Positions 38,111 to 48,438 of a stretch of DNA of 63,053 bases are shown piece after piece; position 1 is the first letter of the stretch, and every line of letters starts with the position of its first letter. The notes below the pieces were generated by a model. It was not told the origin of the DNA and did not search any database. It saw nothing but the letters and a program-made list of their open reading frames with translations. Source of the stretch: Pseudomonadota bacterium (GTDB taxonomy: Bacteria; Pseudomonadota; Gammaproteobacteria; UBA5335); NCBI GenBank assembly GCA_034189865.1, contig JAXHTV010000016.1, positions 1 to 63,053 on the forward strand, in the 5' to 3' direction. A program made the translations under genes and the position numbers.

Positions 38111-40723
38111 ATGGATAAAAAAATACGCGCGAAGGCGACGACTGACGAGCCACGCCAGGCAGCCCACCCCCAGCCGGATCTGTCGGCCCATACGCCGATG
38201 ATGCGCCAGTACTGGGGGATCAAGTCGCAACATCCCGACACGCTGGTATTTTACCGGATGGGGGATTTCTACGAGCTGTTCTACGACGATGCCCAACGGG
38301 CAGCCGATCTGTTGCAGATCACCCTGACGCACCGCGGCGAATCAGCGGGCCAACCCATTCCCATGGCGGGCGTTCCGCACCACGCCGCCGAATCCTATAT
38401 CGCCCGGCTGCTCAAAGCCGGCGAATCGGTCGTCCTGTGCGAGCAAGTCGGTAATCCGGCCACCAGCAAGGGACCGGTGGCACGCGAAGTGACCCGGATC
38501 ATCACACCCGGAACCGCCACCGACGATGCCCTGCTGGATGCCCGTCGTGATGCACTGCTGTTGGCCATTCTCAGTCGTGGCAACCACCATGGCGTGGCAT
38601 TTGTCGATTTAGCGGGCGGCCGCTTCACCCTGGCGGAAGTCGACAACCACCACGACTTGCTGGCAGAGATTGAGCGTTTGCAACCGGCCGAACTGTTGAT
38701 CCCCGATGACGACACGCCATTACCAAACGCTTTGTCACACCATCGCGCTGTGCGCCGTTATCCCGCCTGGCACTTCGATCGGGTTAGCGCCGAAAGACGG
38801 CTGTGCGATCAATTCGGTACGCGGGATCTGACTGGATTCGGTGCAGAACAACTGGACCGCGCCGTGGCTGCAGCGGGGGCATTGCTCCACTATGTCCAGG
38901 AGACACAGAAAAGCGCTCTACCCCATCTGCGCATGCTGCGAGTGGAGCAGTCCAGCGACAGTTTGATTCTCGACGCCCCGACACGGCGAAATTTAGAACT
39001 GGAAACCAATCTGCGCGGCGGCAGTGACCATACCCTGGCGGCCGTTATCGACAAAACGGCAACCCCCATGGGCAGCCGCATGCTCCGGCGCTGGATGCAG
39101 CGTCCCCTGCGCAACCACCCAGAACTCCGGGAACGCTACCACGCCATCGCCACACTGAAAGAAAACCGCCATTTCGAAGACATTCGGGAACACATTCGTG
39201 GAATGGGCGACATCGAGCGCATCCTGACCCGCGTTGGCTTGCGAACCGCCCGCCCCAGAGATCTGGCTGCCCTGGGCGGCGCCCTTGAGGCGATACCCCG
39301 ATTGAACGTGCTGCTCAGCGACTTGGACAGCCCGTTACTGGACCGTCTCCGCCCGGGCCTGGAGGGACATCCGAGCGTCAGCGCGCTCCTTACACGCGCA
39401 CTGGTAAAACAACCGCCCCAACATATCCGCGACGGCGGAGTCGTAGCCGATGGCTTCGATGCCGAACTGGACCGATTAAGGGCACTGTCAACCAACGCGG
39501 ACGGATTTCTACAGTCCCTGGAGGAACGGGAGAAAGCGCGAACCGGCATCGCGAGTCTGAAGCTCGGCTACAACCGCGTCCATGGTTATTACATCGAGAT
39601 TGGCAAGTCCCACAGCGATCACGTGCCGCCCGACTACACGCGCCGCCAAACGCTGAAGTCGGCCGAGCGCTACATCACCGAGGAGTTGAAAGCCTTCGAG
39701 GATCAAGTGCTCAGCGCCCGGGAACGCGCACTTAACCGGGAAAAAGCGCTCTATGAAGAGCTATTGACCACGCTCGGCGCTGAACTCGAACGACTGCAAC
39801 AAACAGCAGAAGACCTGGCGACGCTGGATGCTCTAAACAACCTGGCTGAACGCGCCTATACCCTGGGTTGGAGCGAACCGGAACTGCTCGACGAAGCACG
39901 GGTAGACATTATCGAAGGGCGCCACCCGGTGGTGGAACAGGCCCTGGATGGGCCCTTCATCCCCAACGACGTCAAGCTAGACGCCAATCGGCGCATGCTG
40001 GTCATCACCGGCCCCAACATGGGCGGGAAATCCACCTACATGCGCCAGACCGCCTTGATCACGCTATTGGCCCACATGGGCAGTTTCGTGCCCGCAACGA
40101 CGGTCCGTTTGGGCCCCATCGACCGCATTTTCACCCGTATCGGAGCAGCCGATGAATTGGCTTCCGGGCGCTCGACCTTCATGGTGGAGATGACCGAAAC
40201 CGCCAATATTCTGCATCATGCCACCGATCGCAGCCTGGTCTTGATGGATGAGATCGGGCGGGGCACCAGCACTTACGATGGCGTGTCCCTCGCCTGGGCC
40301 TGCGCTGACGATCTGGCCCGCCGAATCGGCGCCTTCACCCTCTTTGCCACCCACTACTTCGAGTTGACGCGCCTGGCGGACGAACAGACGGGCATCGGCA
40401 ACGTCCATTTGGACGTTGCCGAACACGGCGAGCAACTGATTTTTCTCCACGCCGTCAAAGATGGTCCGGCCGATCAAAGTTACGGACTGCACGTGGCCGC
40501 GCTGGCTGGCGTCCCCCGGGGCGTGGTCGAAGCCGCAAGGCAATATCTGGAAAACCTGGAATCCAGTGCCGCACCAGGGCGAACCCACACCATGCCGCAA
40601 CTTAGCCTGTTCCAGGCGGAGGAACACCCGGCATTGCGAATCCTTCGCACGATCGATCCCGATCAACTGACACCACGCAGTGCCTTGGAACTCCTCTATC
40701 AACTCCACGATCAGATTAAATAA
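38111..40723 (+). CDS. mutS: DNA mismatch repair protein MutS
   Basis: 870 residues. The N-terminal mismatch-binding domain contains [15 protein letters not shown] (Phe-x-Glu motif), a connector and lever/clamp follow, and the ATPase has Walker [10 protein letters not shown] near 636, then [12 protein letters not shown] and [11 protein letters not shown]. Full length. Divergent from pncC; both reading frames begin within 150 bases of each other. Confidence 0.98.
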   Translation: MDKKIRAKATTDEPRQAAHPQPDLSAHTPMMRQYWGIKSQHPDTLVFYRMGDFYELFYDDAQRAADLLQITLTHRGESAGQPIPMAGVPHHAAESYIARLLKAGESVVLCEQVGNPATSKGPVAREVTRIITPGTATDDALLDARRDALLLAILSRGNHHGVAFVDLAGGRFTLAEVDNHHDLLAEIERLQPAELLIPDDDTPLPNALSHHRAVRRYPAWHFDRVSAERRLCDQFGTRDLTGFGAEQLDRAVAAAGALLHYVQETQKSALPHLRMLRVEQSSDSLILDAPTRRNLELETNLRGGSDHTLAAVIDKTATPMGSRMLRRWMQRPLRNHPELRERYHAIATLKENRHFEDIREHIRGMGDIERILTRVGLRTARPRDLAALGGALEAIPRLNVLLSDLDSPLLDRLRPGLEGHPSVSALLTRALVKQPPQHIRDGGVVADGFDAELDRLRALSTNADGFLQSLEEREKARTGIASLKLGYNRVHGYYIEIGKSHSDHVPPDYTRRQTLKSAERYITEELKAFEDQVLSARERALNREKALYEELLTTLGAELERLQQTAEDLATLDALNNLAERAYTLGWSEPELLDEARVDIIEGRHPVVEQALDGPFIPNDVKLDANRRMLVITGPNMGGKSTYMRQTALITLLAHMGSFVPATTVRLGPIDRIFTRIGAADELASGRSTFMVEMTETANILHHATDRSLVLMDEIGRGTSTYDGVSLAWACADDLARRIGAFTLFATHYFELTRLADEQTGIGNVHLDVAEHGEQLIFLHAVKDGPADQSYGLHVAALAGVPRGVVEAARQYLENLESSAAPGRTHTMPQLSLFQAEEHPALRILRTIDPDQLTPRSALELLYQLHDQIK

Positions 40724-40846
40724 GGCCGGGTGCGCCAAGCCGCCCTATCGTTTCGCGGCCTACCCCCAGGCGCAGCATCACGCAGTGGCTTGTCGGTATT
40801 CCATTGGCGTTTTACAATCGCACGTTTGCTCAATTCGCGCGAAACC

Positions 40847-41230
40847 ATGACCGCAACCTATACACTCAAAGTGCTCAGCGAATTCGCATCGGCCCATACC
40901 TTAAGAGGTTACCCTGGGGCGTGCAGTCGCATGCATGGCCATAACTGGAAGGTGGAAGTCGAGATCGAAGCCACAGAGCTCGACGATACAGGCATGGCCA
41001 TCGACTTCAAACAAATCAAAGAAGCAACCCGAGCCGTCACCGACCGGTTGGACCACCGCTATCTGAACGACATCCCACCTTTCGACCAACGCAACCCCAC
41101 CGCCGAAAACATCGCCGCTCATTTGTACGAACAGCTCACGGACATGCTGGATACGCCGGCCTGCCGGGTGTCCGCCGTCACCCTTTGGGAAACGGACCGG
41201 GCATGTGTGCGTTACAGCACCACCAAGTAA
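40847..41230 (+). CDS. queD: 6-carboxy-5,6,7,8-tetrahydropterin synthase (QueD family)
   Basis: 127 residues from ATG 40847; a longer frame back to 40730 has no family match. Zinc ligands H17 (FASAHTL), H30 and H32 (MHGHNW) and catalytic C26 (CSRMHGH). The CxxxHGH spacing marks QueD of queuosine synthesis rather than PTPS. It converts dihydroneopterin triphosphate to CPH4; the next gene, folE2, makes that substrate from GTP. Starts 123 bases after mutS. Confidence 0.9.
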   Translation: MTATYTLKVLSEFASAHTLRGYPGACSRMHGHNWKVEVEIEATELDDTGMAIDFKQIKEATRAVTDRLDHRYLNDIPPFDQRNPTAENIAAHLYEQLTDMLDTPACRVSAVTLWETDRACVRYSTTK

Positions 41231-41536
41231 CGGGGTCTTCCACAACCGCGCCAGCTGGGAGCTGATCTCGCGATACCGCTTTAAATGAGTCCTATTATCA
41301 TTAAGAGATGGACTTTGTTCGCCTTAGCGTCCAAAATAACTCAGTGGCGCCAGCATTGCTGGCTGGCGCGCATAGAACGGCGGTCACAATCCGTCGAGCA
41401 ACAACAACGATTTTCACGTCGGATCACCCGCCGGCGTTACGCATCATCAACGCAAGGTATCCCTGATGACTCACCGGCCATGGGCGGCTGCGGCACGGAC
41501 GGGAGCCGACGGAACATCAAACGAGGAACTGGAAAC
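41231..41536. other. 306-base region between queD and folE2
   Basis: No plausible separate gene; the folE2 frame is open back to 41285 but that translation is not family-like. CCTATTATCATTAAG at about 41291-41305 looks like part of a Fur-box or A/T-rich metalloregulator site, but the match is too partial to call. Length and position leave room for a separate folE2 promoter. Confidence 0.35.
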
Positions 41537-42355
41537 ATGAGCCAATCCGGATCACGCCCCGCGGTCGTCAGCGAGATCGCGGACGTACAAGGCAGTGCGG
41601 ATTCTCGGCAAATTCCTATTGATCGTGTCGGAATTCGTCAAATTCGTCACCCGTTGCGGGTTCGGGATCGAAGCGGCGAAGTGCAGCAAACCATTGCCAC
41701 ACTCAACATGTACGTCAATCTCCCCCACCACCAAAAGGGCACGCACATGTCCCGTTTCGTGGCCATTTTGGGAGAAAACCAAGACGTGCTGACAGTCCAA
41801 TCGGTCGCGCAGCTTCTCGATCACATGACCGATCGGCTGGAAGCGGAATCGGGCTACCTGGAAATCAGCTTTCCGTACTTCGTCAACAAATCGGCGCCGG
41901 TATCCGGTGTCACCAGTCTGATGGACTACGAAGTCACCCTCACCGGCACCAAACGCGACAGGGACAATCAAACCCTGATCAAAGTGCTCGTACCCGTCAC
42001 CAGCCTCTGCCCTTGCTCCAAGGAAATTTCCGCCTACGGGGCCCACAATCAACGCTCCCACGTGACCGTTGAGGTTCGTTGCCATGGCGAGTTGTGGATT
42101 GAAGAAATCATCGATGTGGTCGAGTCGGAAGCATCGGCCGAGCTCTATGGGCTCCTCAAACGACCGGACGAAAAGTACGTCACTGAACGAGCTTACGACA
42201 ACCCGAAATTCGTCGAAGACATGGTCCGGGATGTAGCCGGTCGGCTGAATGAAGACGATCGAATTCTGGGTTATGTGGTTGAGTCTGAAAACTTCGAATC
42301 CATCCACAACCACTCGGCATACGCTTATCTTTCGCGGGACAAAGACGCCGAGTAA
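41537..42355 (+). CDS. folE2: GTP cyclohydrolase, FolE2 (type IB)
   Basis: 272 residues from ATG 41537. Makes dihydroneopterin triphosphate from GTP without the strict Zn requirement of FolE. Family motifs [32 protein letters not shown], the [10 protein letters not shown] active-site block (C158/C160) and a C-terminal NHSAYAY. In other bacteria folE2 is often Zur-regulated under zinc limitation, and a zur operon lies 20 kb away. Whether folE is also present is not visible. Follows queD, its pathway partner. Confidence 0.93.
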   Translation: MSQSGSRPAVVSEIADVQGSADSRQIPIDRVGIRQIRHPLRVRDRSGEVQQTIATLNMYVNLPHHQKGTHMSRFVAILGENQDVLTVQSVAQLLDHMTDRLEAESGYLEISFPYFVNKSAPVSGVTSLMDYEVTLTGTKRDRDNQTLIKVLVPVTSLCPCSKEISAYGAHNQRSHVTVEVRCHGELWIEEIIDVVESEASAELYGLLKRPDEKYVTERAYDNPKFVEDMVRDVAGRLNEDDRILGYVVESENFESIHNHSAYAYLSRDKDAE

Positions 42356-42359
42356 ACGC

Positions 42360-42869
42360 TTAAGCGAAAAGCCACGATCCGGCGACACCCAATACCAACG
42401 CGGCATAGATTCCCGCTGCAATATCGTCAGCCATGGTACCGAGCCCGCCGAGCACCCGCTGGTCCAACATCTTAACCGGCCATGGCTTGGCAATATCAAA
42501 GATCCGGAACAAGACAAATCCGGCGGCGGCCAGCGCGAAAAACGAACCGGAAACCCACCCGAACACCACCGGAAGCATGGTGACCAGATAGCCGATGATC
42601 TCATCCCAGACCAAGCAGGAGGGATCATGGGCATTTAAGGTCTGTTCGGCGCGCGCGCAAATCACAACGCCGGCCAAAAAACCAAAAATCACCAGCCCCA
42701 GATAGGCCGGCCAGGGAAGGGAAAACACCATGGCATAAATCGGCAAAGCGACTAACGTGCCGAAGGTTCCCGGTGCCCTTGGCGCCAACCCCGAGCCGAA
42801 CCCCGTCGCCAGCAGCAACCAGGGGTCACGAAACACCTCCGAGACAGACGGTCGCAAGCTATCGCCCAC
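42360..42869 (-). CDS. pgpA: Phosphatidylglycerophosphatase A
   Basis: Membrane enzyme removing phosphate from PGP to make phosphatidylglycerol. GFGSGLAPRAPGTFGTL and WDEIIGYLVTMLP near the middle, plus RIFDIAKPWPV, are the PgpA motifs; four hydrophobic segments. The start is uncertain: GTG 42869 overlaps the thiL stop by 11 bases and is used here; TTG 42857 and GTG 42836 are alternatives. Last gene of the glyA-to-pgpA run. Confidence 0.93.
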   Translation of the reverse strand: MGDSLRPSVSEVFRDPWLLLATGFGSGLAPRAPGTFGTLVALPIYAMVFSLPWPAYLGLVIFGFLAGVVICARAEQTLNAHDPSCLVWDEIIGYLVTMLPVVFGWVSGSFFALAAAGFVLFRIFDIAKPWPVKMLDQRVLGGLGTMADDIAAGIYAALVLGVAGSWLFA

Positions 42870-43878
42870 GCCGATCGAGCCCGAAATGCCGATAGCCACC
42901 TCGCGTACGCGGCTGATACTCCCGGCCATCGTTGTACAAACAGCGGACCACTGGATCGCGCTCGATCACACCGATCTGCGTGATATCGCAGCCCAACTCC
43001 GCGCCCAGGTTTTCGACAGTCCGATAGTGTTCGGGCGGAACGGTCAGACACAATTCGTAGTCATCGCCCCCACCCAGAGCAAGTTCGTAGGCCTCGTTTC
43101 CGTCAGCAAGCGCTTCGAAAGCTTCCGAGCGCGGCAACAACTCCACCCAAATGGCCGCCCCGACACCACTTTCGCGACACACATGGCCTAAATCGCCCAG
43201 CAGCCCGTCGGAGATATCGATGGCGGCACTGGCATATTGACGCAGAGTCAATGCCTGTCGCACCCGCGGCATGGGTGAATACAGTCGGGAGAGTAGTTGG
43301 GTACGATGATTCGGCGCACCGCGCGTGCGATCATCCAACAATTGCAAAGCCAAGGCCGCGTCTCCGAGCGTTCCGGTCACGAAAATGCAGTCTCCGGGGC
43401 GCGCGCCCGAGCGGCGGATGGCACCACCGGAAGGCACAAAGCCCCCTGCCGTCACACTCAAACTCATGCCCCCCCGGCTCATATCTCCGCCGATTAACTC
43501 AACGCCGAAGGTATCAGCCAGGGAAAGAAAACCGTCGGTAAAGCCATCCAACCATTGGGGATCGAGTTCGGGCAGCGTCAATGACAGCAAAACCCAAGCC
43601 GGATCGGCCGCCATCGCAGCCAAGTCACTCAGATTGACGGCCAAGGCCTTGTGCCCGATCTCGCGGGCCGCCATGCCCTGGGTAAAATGGACCCCTTCCA
43701 CCAGGGTATCCATGGTCAGCACCAACTGATAACCGCTCGGAACTTTTACAACGGCGGCGTCATCACCGATGCCCACAATGACATCTTCGCGATGGGGGCG
43801 CCGGTCGCGAAAAAACTGATTGATGACGTCAAACTCAGTCGATACCGCTGAAATCTTTTTGGGCCGATCCGTGCTCAC
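42859..43878 (-). CDS. thiL: Thiamine-monophosphate kinase
   Basis: Makes thiamine diphosphate from the monophosphate. EFDVINQFF, GIGDDAAVV and LVLTMDTLVEGVHF at the N-terminus, then NLSDLAAMAADPAWVLLSL, GGDMSRG and GGGDDYEL. 339 residues; GTG start at 43878. Between nusB and pgpA as in E. coli. Confidence 0.95.
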   Translation of the reverse strand: MSTDRPKKISAVSTEFDVINQFFRDRRPHREDVIVGIGDDAAVVKVPSGYQLVLTMDTLVEGVHFTQGMAAREIGHKALAVNLSDLAAMAADPAWVLLSLTLPELDPQWLDGFTDGFLSLADTFGVELIGGDMSRGGMSLSVTAGGFVPSGGAIRRSGARPGDCIFVTGTLGDAALALQLLDDRTRGAPNHRTQLLSRLYSPMPRVRQALTLRQYASAAIDISDGLLGDLGHVCRESGVGAAIWVELLPRSEAFEALADGNEAYELALGGGDDYELCLTVPPEHYRTVENLGAELGCDITQIGVIERDPVVRCLYNDGREYQPRTRGGYRHFGLDRRGR

Positions 43879-43889
43879 CTCAACTCCCG

Positions 43890-44366
43890 TTAGGGCTCTT
43901 TCGGGCGTTCTTCGGCAGGCGGCGCAGCCCGCTTTAGCTCAACCGGCCTTAGAATCCGTGCCACCCGGTCCAGAACACTGTTGACGAACGCATGACTGTT
44001 ATCTCCGCCAAACAGCTTAGCCAGCTCCACCGCCTCGTTAATCACTACTCGATACGGCGTATCCGGGCACTGGGCGAGTTCGACCACCCCGATCAGCAGC
44101 AAAGCTTGCTCGACCGGGTCCACTTGGTTGAGAGGACGGTCCAACAAGGGTTGCAGCAACGCCTGCCATCGCGCATGGTCTTCGATGGCGCTCACCACCA
44201 GAACCGATAAGCGTTCGCGATCCACGGCATCCCGAGTCTGCTCGCTCTCCGGCAGTTGCGCCAAGATGACCCGCGGCTCGGCGTGATTCATTTGCCATTG
44301 GTAGAGCGCCTGCGCGGCGCACCGACGGGCGAGACTCCGTCCTCGACTGCGTCCAACTCGGGCCAT
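43890..44366 (-). CDS. nusB: Transcription antitermination factor NusB
   Basis: 158 residues, all-helical RNA-binding protein of rRNA antitermination complexes. RRCAAQALYQWQMN near the start and VINEAVELAKLFGGDNSHAFVNSVLDR near the end are characteristic. 5 bases after ribH. Confidence 0.95.
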   Translation of the reverse strand: MARVGRSRGRSLARRCAAQALYQWQMNHAEPRVILAQLPESEQTRDAVDRERLSVLVVSAIEDHARWQALLQPLLDRPLNQVDPVEQALLLIGVVELAQCPDTPYRVVINEAVELAKLFGGDNSHAFVNSVLDRVARILRPVELKRAAPPAEERPKEP

Positions 44367-44371
44367 ATAGC

Positions 44372-44857
44372 TCAGGACTTCTTCAATGCGCGCAGCAGAC
44401 TGACCATTTCCAGGGCCGTCTGAGCCGCTTCCGCGCCCTTGTTACCGGCTTTGGTTCCGGCCCGTTCGATGGCCTGCTCGATGGTATCTACCGTCAGGAC
44501 ACCAAAAGTCACGGGCACACCGCTACTGAGCGCAACCTGCCCGATACCTTTGACGCACTCCCCCGCTACGTACTCGAAATGCGGTGTACCACCGCGGATA
44601 ACCGCACCCAATGCAATCACCGCATCGTACTGTCCACCCTCGACCACATGCTTGACCACCACGGGTAATTCAAAAGCACCGGGGGCTCGGATCAAATCGA
44701 TATCGGATGCAGGGATACCGTGACGACACAGGAAATCAGTGGCGCCTCCGATGAGTTGCTGCACAATGAAGTCGTTAAATCGAGCAGCAACCACCGCGAA
44801 TCGTCCGTCCACGGCCTGCAGTTGCCCCTCAATGGTTTTCATTTCCGCCATTCCCAT
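44372..44857 (-). CDS. ribH: 6,7-dimethyl-8-ribityllumazine synthase
   Basis: Penultimate step of riboflavin synthesis. Motifs [36 protein letters not shown] and [11 protein letters not shown]. 161 residues from ATG 44857; ATG 44842 (MKTIEG) is an equally good start. Between ribBA and nusB. Confidence 0.96.
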   Translation of the reverse strand: MGMAEMKTIEGQLQAVDGRFAVVAARFNDFIVQQLIGGATDFLCRHGIPASDIDLIRAPGAFELPVVVKHVVEGGQYDAVIALGAVIRGGTPHFEYVAGECVKGIGQVALSSGVPVTFGVLTVDTIEQAIERAGTKAGNKGAEAAQTALEMVSLLRALKKS

Positions 44858-44929
44858 TCTCTCTTGCTGTTTGCTTGCCCGACAAACCGGAGCCCGAGCG
44901 CTTAAGACGACACCGCCCCGCTGGCCGCC

Positions 44930-46036
44930 TTACTCCGAATCCACATACTCCACCACTTCCAGTCCGAACCCGGAAATGGCTTGCATCCGTTTGGGCGAAC
45001 TGAGCACCCGCATTCGCCGAACCCCCAGATCTTTCAGGATCTGGGCGCCGATACCATGGGTCCGCAGCACACTACTGCCTTCACTGACGATCTCGCTCAC
45101 GCCCCCCAAGCTCAACTTTTCAACCCGTTGGATCAGGCTGTGGGGCGTTTCCGGTTTGCGCAGCACGATGACCACACCGCTCTGTTCCTCGGCGATTCGA
45201 CGCAAGGCCGCCGCCAACGGCCAACTCGATTCGGATTGGCGAATGCCGAGCAAATCCGTCAACGGATTTTCAACATGAACCCGAACCAACACCGGTTCGT
45301 CGGCATCGATAGGGCCTTTGACCAGCGCGAAATGCACTGCGCGATCCAGGACATCTTCGTAAGCGACCAAACGAAATTCGCCGTAGCTTGTCGACACTGG
45401 CACGTCGACCGCGCGCTCGACCGTTTTTTCGGTCTCCATCCGGTAGCGGATCAGATCCGCGACGGTGCCGATCTTCAGGCCATGTTTTTCCGCGAACTTT
45501 TCCAATCGCGGGCGACGGGCCATGGTGCCGTCTTCGTCGAGAATCTCGACGATCACGGCGGCCGGCTCAAGACCCGCGAGCCGGGCGAAATCGCAACCCG
45601 CCTCAGTATGCCCGGCCCGTGTCAACACGCCGCCGCGCTGCGCCATGAGGGGAAATACATGTCCCGGTGTCACCAAGTCTTCCGGCACGGCGTTGGGCCG
45701 CACCGCTGCTTGCACTGTCCGCGCACGATCGCCTGCGGAAATGCCGGTGGTCACGCCCTTGGCGGCCTCGATGGACACGGTGAAATTGGTCGCGTGCTTC
45801 TCGTCGGTATCGCTGACCATGAGCGGCAAGCGCAACTGACGACAGCGTTCCTGGGTCAAGGTCAAGCAAATCAACCCTCGACCATATCGGGCCATGAAAT
45901 TGATATCTTCCGGTTGGCAATGGACGGCGGCCATGAGCAGATCGCCCTCGTTTTCACGATCTTCGTCATCCATGATGACCACCATGTGGCCACGACGAAT
46001 CTCGTCGATGATTTCTTCGGTACGATTCAGTCCCAT
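44930..46036 (-). CDS. ribBA: 3,4-dihydroxy-2-butanone-4-phosphate synthase with GTP cyclohydrolase II-like domain
   Basis: N-terminal DHBP synthase domain (residues 1-200): DDEDRENEGDLLMAA, RYGRGLICL, GHVFPLMAQ and GHTEAGCDFARLAG, all catalytic elements present. The C-terminal domain has the GCH II fold and RTHGIGAQILKDLGVRRMRVLS, but the zinc ligands (C, then CxC) are missing, and the catalytic core is altered. So it is probably a DHBP synthase carrying an inactive or regulatory GCH II-like domain, as in several gammaproteobacteria; a separate ribA is expected elsewhere. 368 residues. Confidence 0.93.
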   Translation of the reverse strand: MGLNRTEEIIDEIRRGHMVVIMDDEDRENEGDLLMAAVHCQPEDINFMARYGRGLICLTLTQERCRQLRLPLMVSDTDEKHATNFTVSIEAAKGVTTGISAGDRARTVQAAVRPNAVPEDLVTPGHVFPLMAQRGGVLTRAGHTEAGCDFARLAGLEPAAVIVEILDEDGTMARRPRLEKFAEKHGLKIGTVADLIRYRMETEKTVERAVDVPVSTSYGEFRLVAYEDVLDRAVHFALVKGPIDADEPVLVRVHVENPLTDLLGIRQSESSWPLAAALRRIAEEQSGVVIVLRKPETPHSLIQRVEKLSLGGVSEIVSEGSSVLRTHGIGAQILKDLGVRRMRVLSSPKRMQAISGFGLEVVEYVDSE

Positions 46037-46047
46037 TGCCTTTCCTG

Positions 46048-46722
46048 TCAGGATCCGCCGTCATCGGTGCGGCCGACAAAACCAGAGCGCACCAAAGTTT
46101 CCAAACTCACGCCGGCGCGGTTAGCGCCCGCGTCACCAGCCAACAAACTTTCCAGGTAACGCGCCACCACGTCGGCCTCCAAATTGACGAGCCGACCCGG
46201 CGCATAATCCCCAATAATCGTGTGCTCCAGGGTATGGGGCACAATGTTGACATCGAATACCCGCCCTTCCACGCCGTTGACGGTCAAGCTGACACCGTCC
46301 ACGCAGATCGATCCCTTGGGCGCGATGTAGCGCGTAAGCGCAGCAGGCGTTTCGATGACGAGCCGCCAGGAACGGCCGTCCTCATAGAATCGTTTGACCT
46401 CACCGATACCGTCGACATGGCCGCTGACCCAATGGCCGCCCAACCGATCCCCCACGCGAAGTGCGGGTTCCAGATTGACGCGACCACCCACCGCCAAACC
46501 ACCAGTGGCAGTGCAATCGAGGGTCTCTTTGGACACGTCCGCCCAAAAACCGTCGGCAGTCAACTCGGTCGCGGTCAGGCAAACCCCATTGACGCTGATG
46601 CTCGCCCCGAGGGTGAGATCATCGCGCAATGGGCCAATTTGGTTTATTTGCAATCGCAGATCAACGCCTCGGGGTTCGGATGCGCCAATCACGCCAATGG
46701 CCTGAATCAATCCGGTAAACAT
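46048..46722 (-). CDS. ribE: Riboflavin synthase (alpha chain)
   Basis: Dismutates lumazine to riboflavin. MFTGLIQAIGVI start, internal duplication of two similar lumazine-binding barrels (GASISVNGVCLT, then GSICVDGVSLTVNGVEG), and GHWVSGHVDG. 224 residues, slightly longer than the E. coli protein. 11 bases from ribBA. Confidence 0.96.
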   Translation of the reverse strand: MFTGLIQAIGVIGASEPRGVDLRLQINQIGPLRDDLTLGASISVNGVCLTATELTADGFWADVSKETLDCTATGGLAVGGRVNLEPALRVGDRLGGHWVSGHVDGIGEVKRFYEDGRSWRLVIETPAALTRYIAPKGSICVDGVSLTVNGVEGRVFDVNIVPHTLEHTIIGDYAPGRLVNLEADVVARYLESLLAGDAGANRAGVSLETLVRSGFVGRTDDGGS

Positions 46723-46730
46723 TTAGAACC

Positions 46731-47912
46731 TCACCCCGTCTGCTGCGGCACGGCCGCCTCGCCGTAGTCCGGCCGCGCGCGCACCCGCCAGTCACGCCCC
46801 ACGGCCCGGATATCCTCGATCACCAGTGGCACACGATCCGACATTTTCCCAACCGATGGCAGGTGAAAGGCGCCTAATCCGTTATCACCCATCAGATGGG
46901 GCGCAAAGTACATCACAATCTCATCTACCAAATGGGCCTCGATGAGGCTGCCCGCGAGGTGGGGGCCGGATTCAACCAGCACATCGTTGACTTCCCGAGC
47001 AGCCAAATCGGCCAAGACTGAATGGACATTCACCATCGAGCCAGGCTCTGTGACGCGCACGCTCGCCCCCGCCTCCTCGAGCGCACCTGCTCGCCCAGGT
47101 TCCGCCGAGGCGGTATAAATCAACGTCGACCCCGGCAGCGTCAGCATGCGCGCACGCGGAGAGATTCTCAGACGGCTGTCCAATACCACCCGAAGCGGTT
47201 GATGCCATGGCACCGGCTCTCCCAACGGCCCCACCAGCGGCTCACCCAGGCGCACATTCAACGAGGGGTCATCGCTGATCACGGTGCCGACCCCGGTCAT
47301 GACTGCACCACTGGCCGCACGGAGCCGTTGCACGTCAGCTCGCGCCGACTCCCCGGTAATCCATCGGCTCTCGCCATCGGCCATAGCGGTTCGGCCATCC
47401 AAGCTGGAGGCAATTTTCACCGTAACCTTTGGCCGACCGCTTTCCATGCGGCGAATATAGCCGGCATTGAGCGCCATTGCCGCCGGTGCGGCAATGCCAA
47501 TGGAAACGTCCACCTTGGCTTCGCGCAGCTGCGCGAAGCCTTGACCCGAAACCAGTGGGTTCGGGTCACGCATGGCCGCCACCACACGCTGCACACCCGC
47601 CTTGATCAGGGAGTCGGTACACGGCGCCGTGCGTCCGTGATGGCTGCACGGTTCAAGCGTAATATAGGCCGTAGCCCCCTTGGCCCGAGCACCCGCCTCC
47701 CGTAAGGCGTAAACTTCGGCGTGCGGTTGACCGGCCGCCATATGCCAACCGCGCCCCACGATTTCCTCACCGGCGACGATGATGCAACCGACACGGGGAT
47801 TCGGTTGCGTGGTATAGCGTCCCCGTTCGGCGAGCTGAATCGCCTGAGCCATGTACGCGACGTCTCGCTGCTCGATCATGACGCCCTCGGCGTTGCGGTC
47901 ACGGGCATTCAT
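46731..47912 (-). CDS. ribD: Bifunctional pyrimidine deaminase/reductase RibD
   Basis: N-terminal deaminase with zinc site HAEVYAL and [12 protein letters not shown], and PNPRVGC; C-terminal reductase with [12 protein letters not shown] and [12 protein letters not shown]. 393 residues. ATG 47912 overlaps the nrdR stop by 4 bases. Confidence 0.96.
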   Translation of the reverse strand: MNARDRNAEGVMIEQRDVAYMAQAIQLAERGRYTTQPNPRVGCIIVAGEEIVGRGWHMAAGQPHAEVYALREAGARAKGATAYITLEPCSHHGRTAPCTDSLIKAGVQRVVAAMRDPNPLVSGQGFAQLREAKVDVSIGIAAPAAMALNAGYIRRMESGRPKVTVKIASSLDGRTAMADGESRWITGESARADVQRLRAASGAVMTGVGTVISDDPSLNVRLGEPLVGPLGEPVPWHQPLRVVLDSRLRISPRARMLTLPGSTLIYTASAEPGRAGALEEAGASVRVTEPGSMVNVHSVLADLAAREVNDVLVESGPHLAGSLIEAHLVDEIVMYFAPHLMGDNGLGAFHLPSVGKMSDRVPLVIEDIRAVGRDWRVRARPDYGEAAVPQQTG

Positions 47913-48430
47913 TTCCGCCCGCGCGAATCAGCGCTGTCGTCCGGCAACAAGGACAATTGCCCTTTGCCGTCATTTTCGGTCAAGCGTTGCAGACGATCGA
48001 TCTCTTCGCGGAAAGCATTCACGTCCTGGAAACTGCGATAAACCGAGGCAAAACGTACGTACGCCACCTCATCCAAGCCTTGCAGTTCATTCATGACCCA
48101 CTCACCGATTCGACGACCGTCGATTTCACGCTCGCCGCTGTCCCGGACCTTCCGCAGAATCCGGTGAATCGCCGCTTCTACCAATTCCATCGTAACCGGC
48201 CGTTTCTCTAAGGCACGCAACATCCCGTTGCACAGTTTGGACTCGTCGAACGGCTCACGACGTCCATCGCGCTTGATCACGCGAGGCATCACCAGTTGAG
48301 CCTGCTCGAAGGTGGTAAAACGCTCCTCACAGGCAGTACATTCCCGCCGACGCCGCACTTGGGCACCGTCACCGGCCAACCGGGAATCAATCACCCGGGT
48401 GTCGTCGGCTCCACAGAAGGGGCAACGCAT
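47909..48430 (-). CDS. nrdR: Transcriptional repressor NrdR
   Basis: 173 residues. N-terminal zinc ribbon [11 protein letters not shown] then CTACEERF, followed by an ATP-cone ([16 protein letters not shown]). Represses ribonucleotide reductase genes in response to dATP/ATP. Upstream of ribD and 8 bases after glyA, as in E. coli and Pseudomonas. Confidence 0.97.
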   Translation of the reverse strand: MRCPFCGADDTRVIDSRLAGDGAQVRRRRECTACEERFTTFEQAQLVMPRVIKRDGRREPFDESKLCNGMLRALEKRPVTMELVEAAIHRILRKVRDSGEREIDGRRIGEWVMNELQGLDEVAYVRFASVYRSFQDVNAFREEIDRLQRLTENDGKGQLSLLPDDSADSRGRK

Positions 48431-48438
48431 CGATCATC

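Noticed and set aside
46037-48430. FMN riboswitch before the rib genes
   Set aside because: nrdR, ribD, ribE and ribBA are overlapping or separated by only 8-11 bases, which leaves no space for one.
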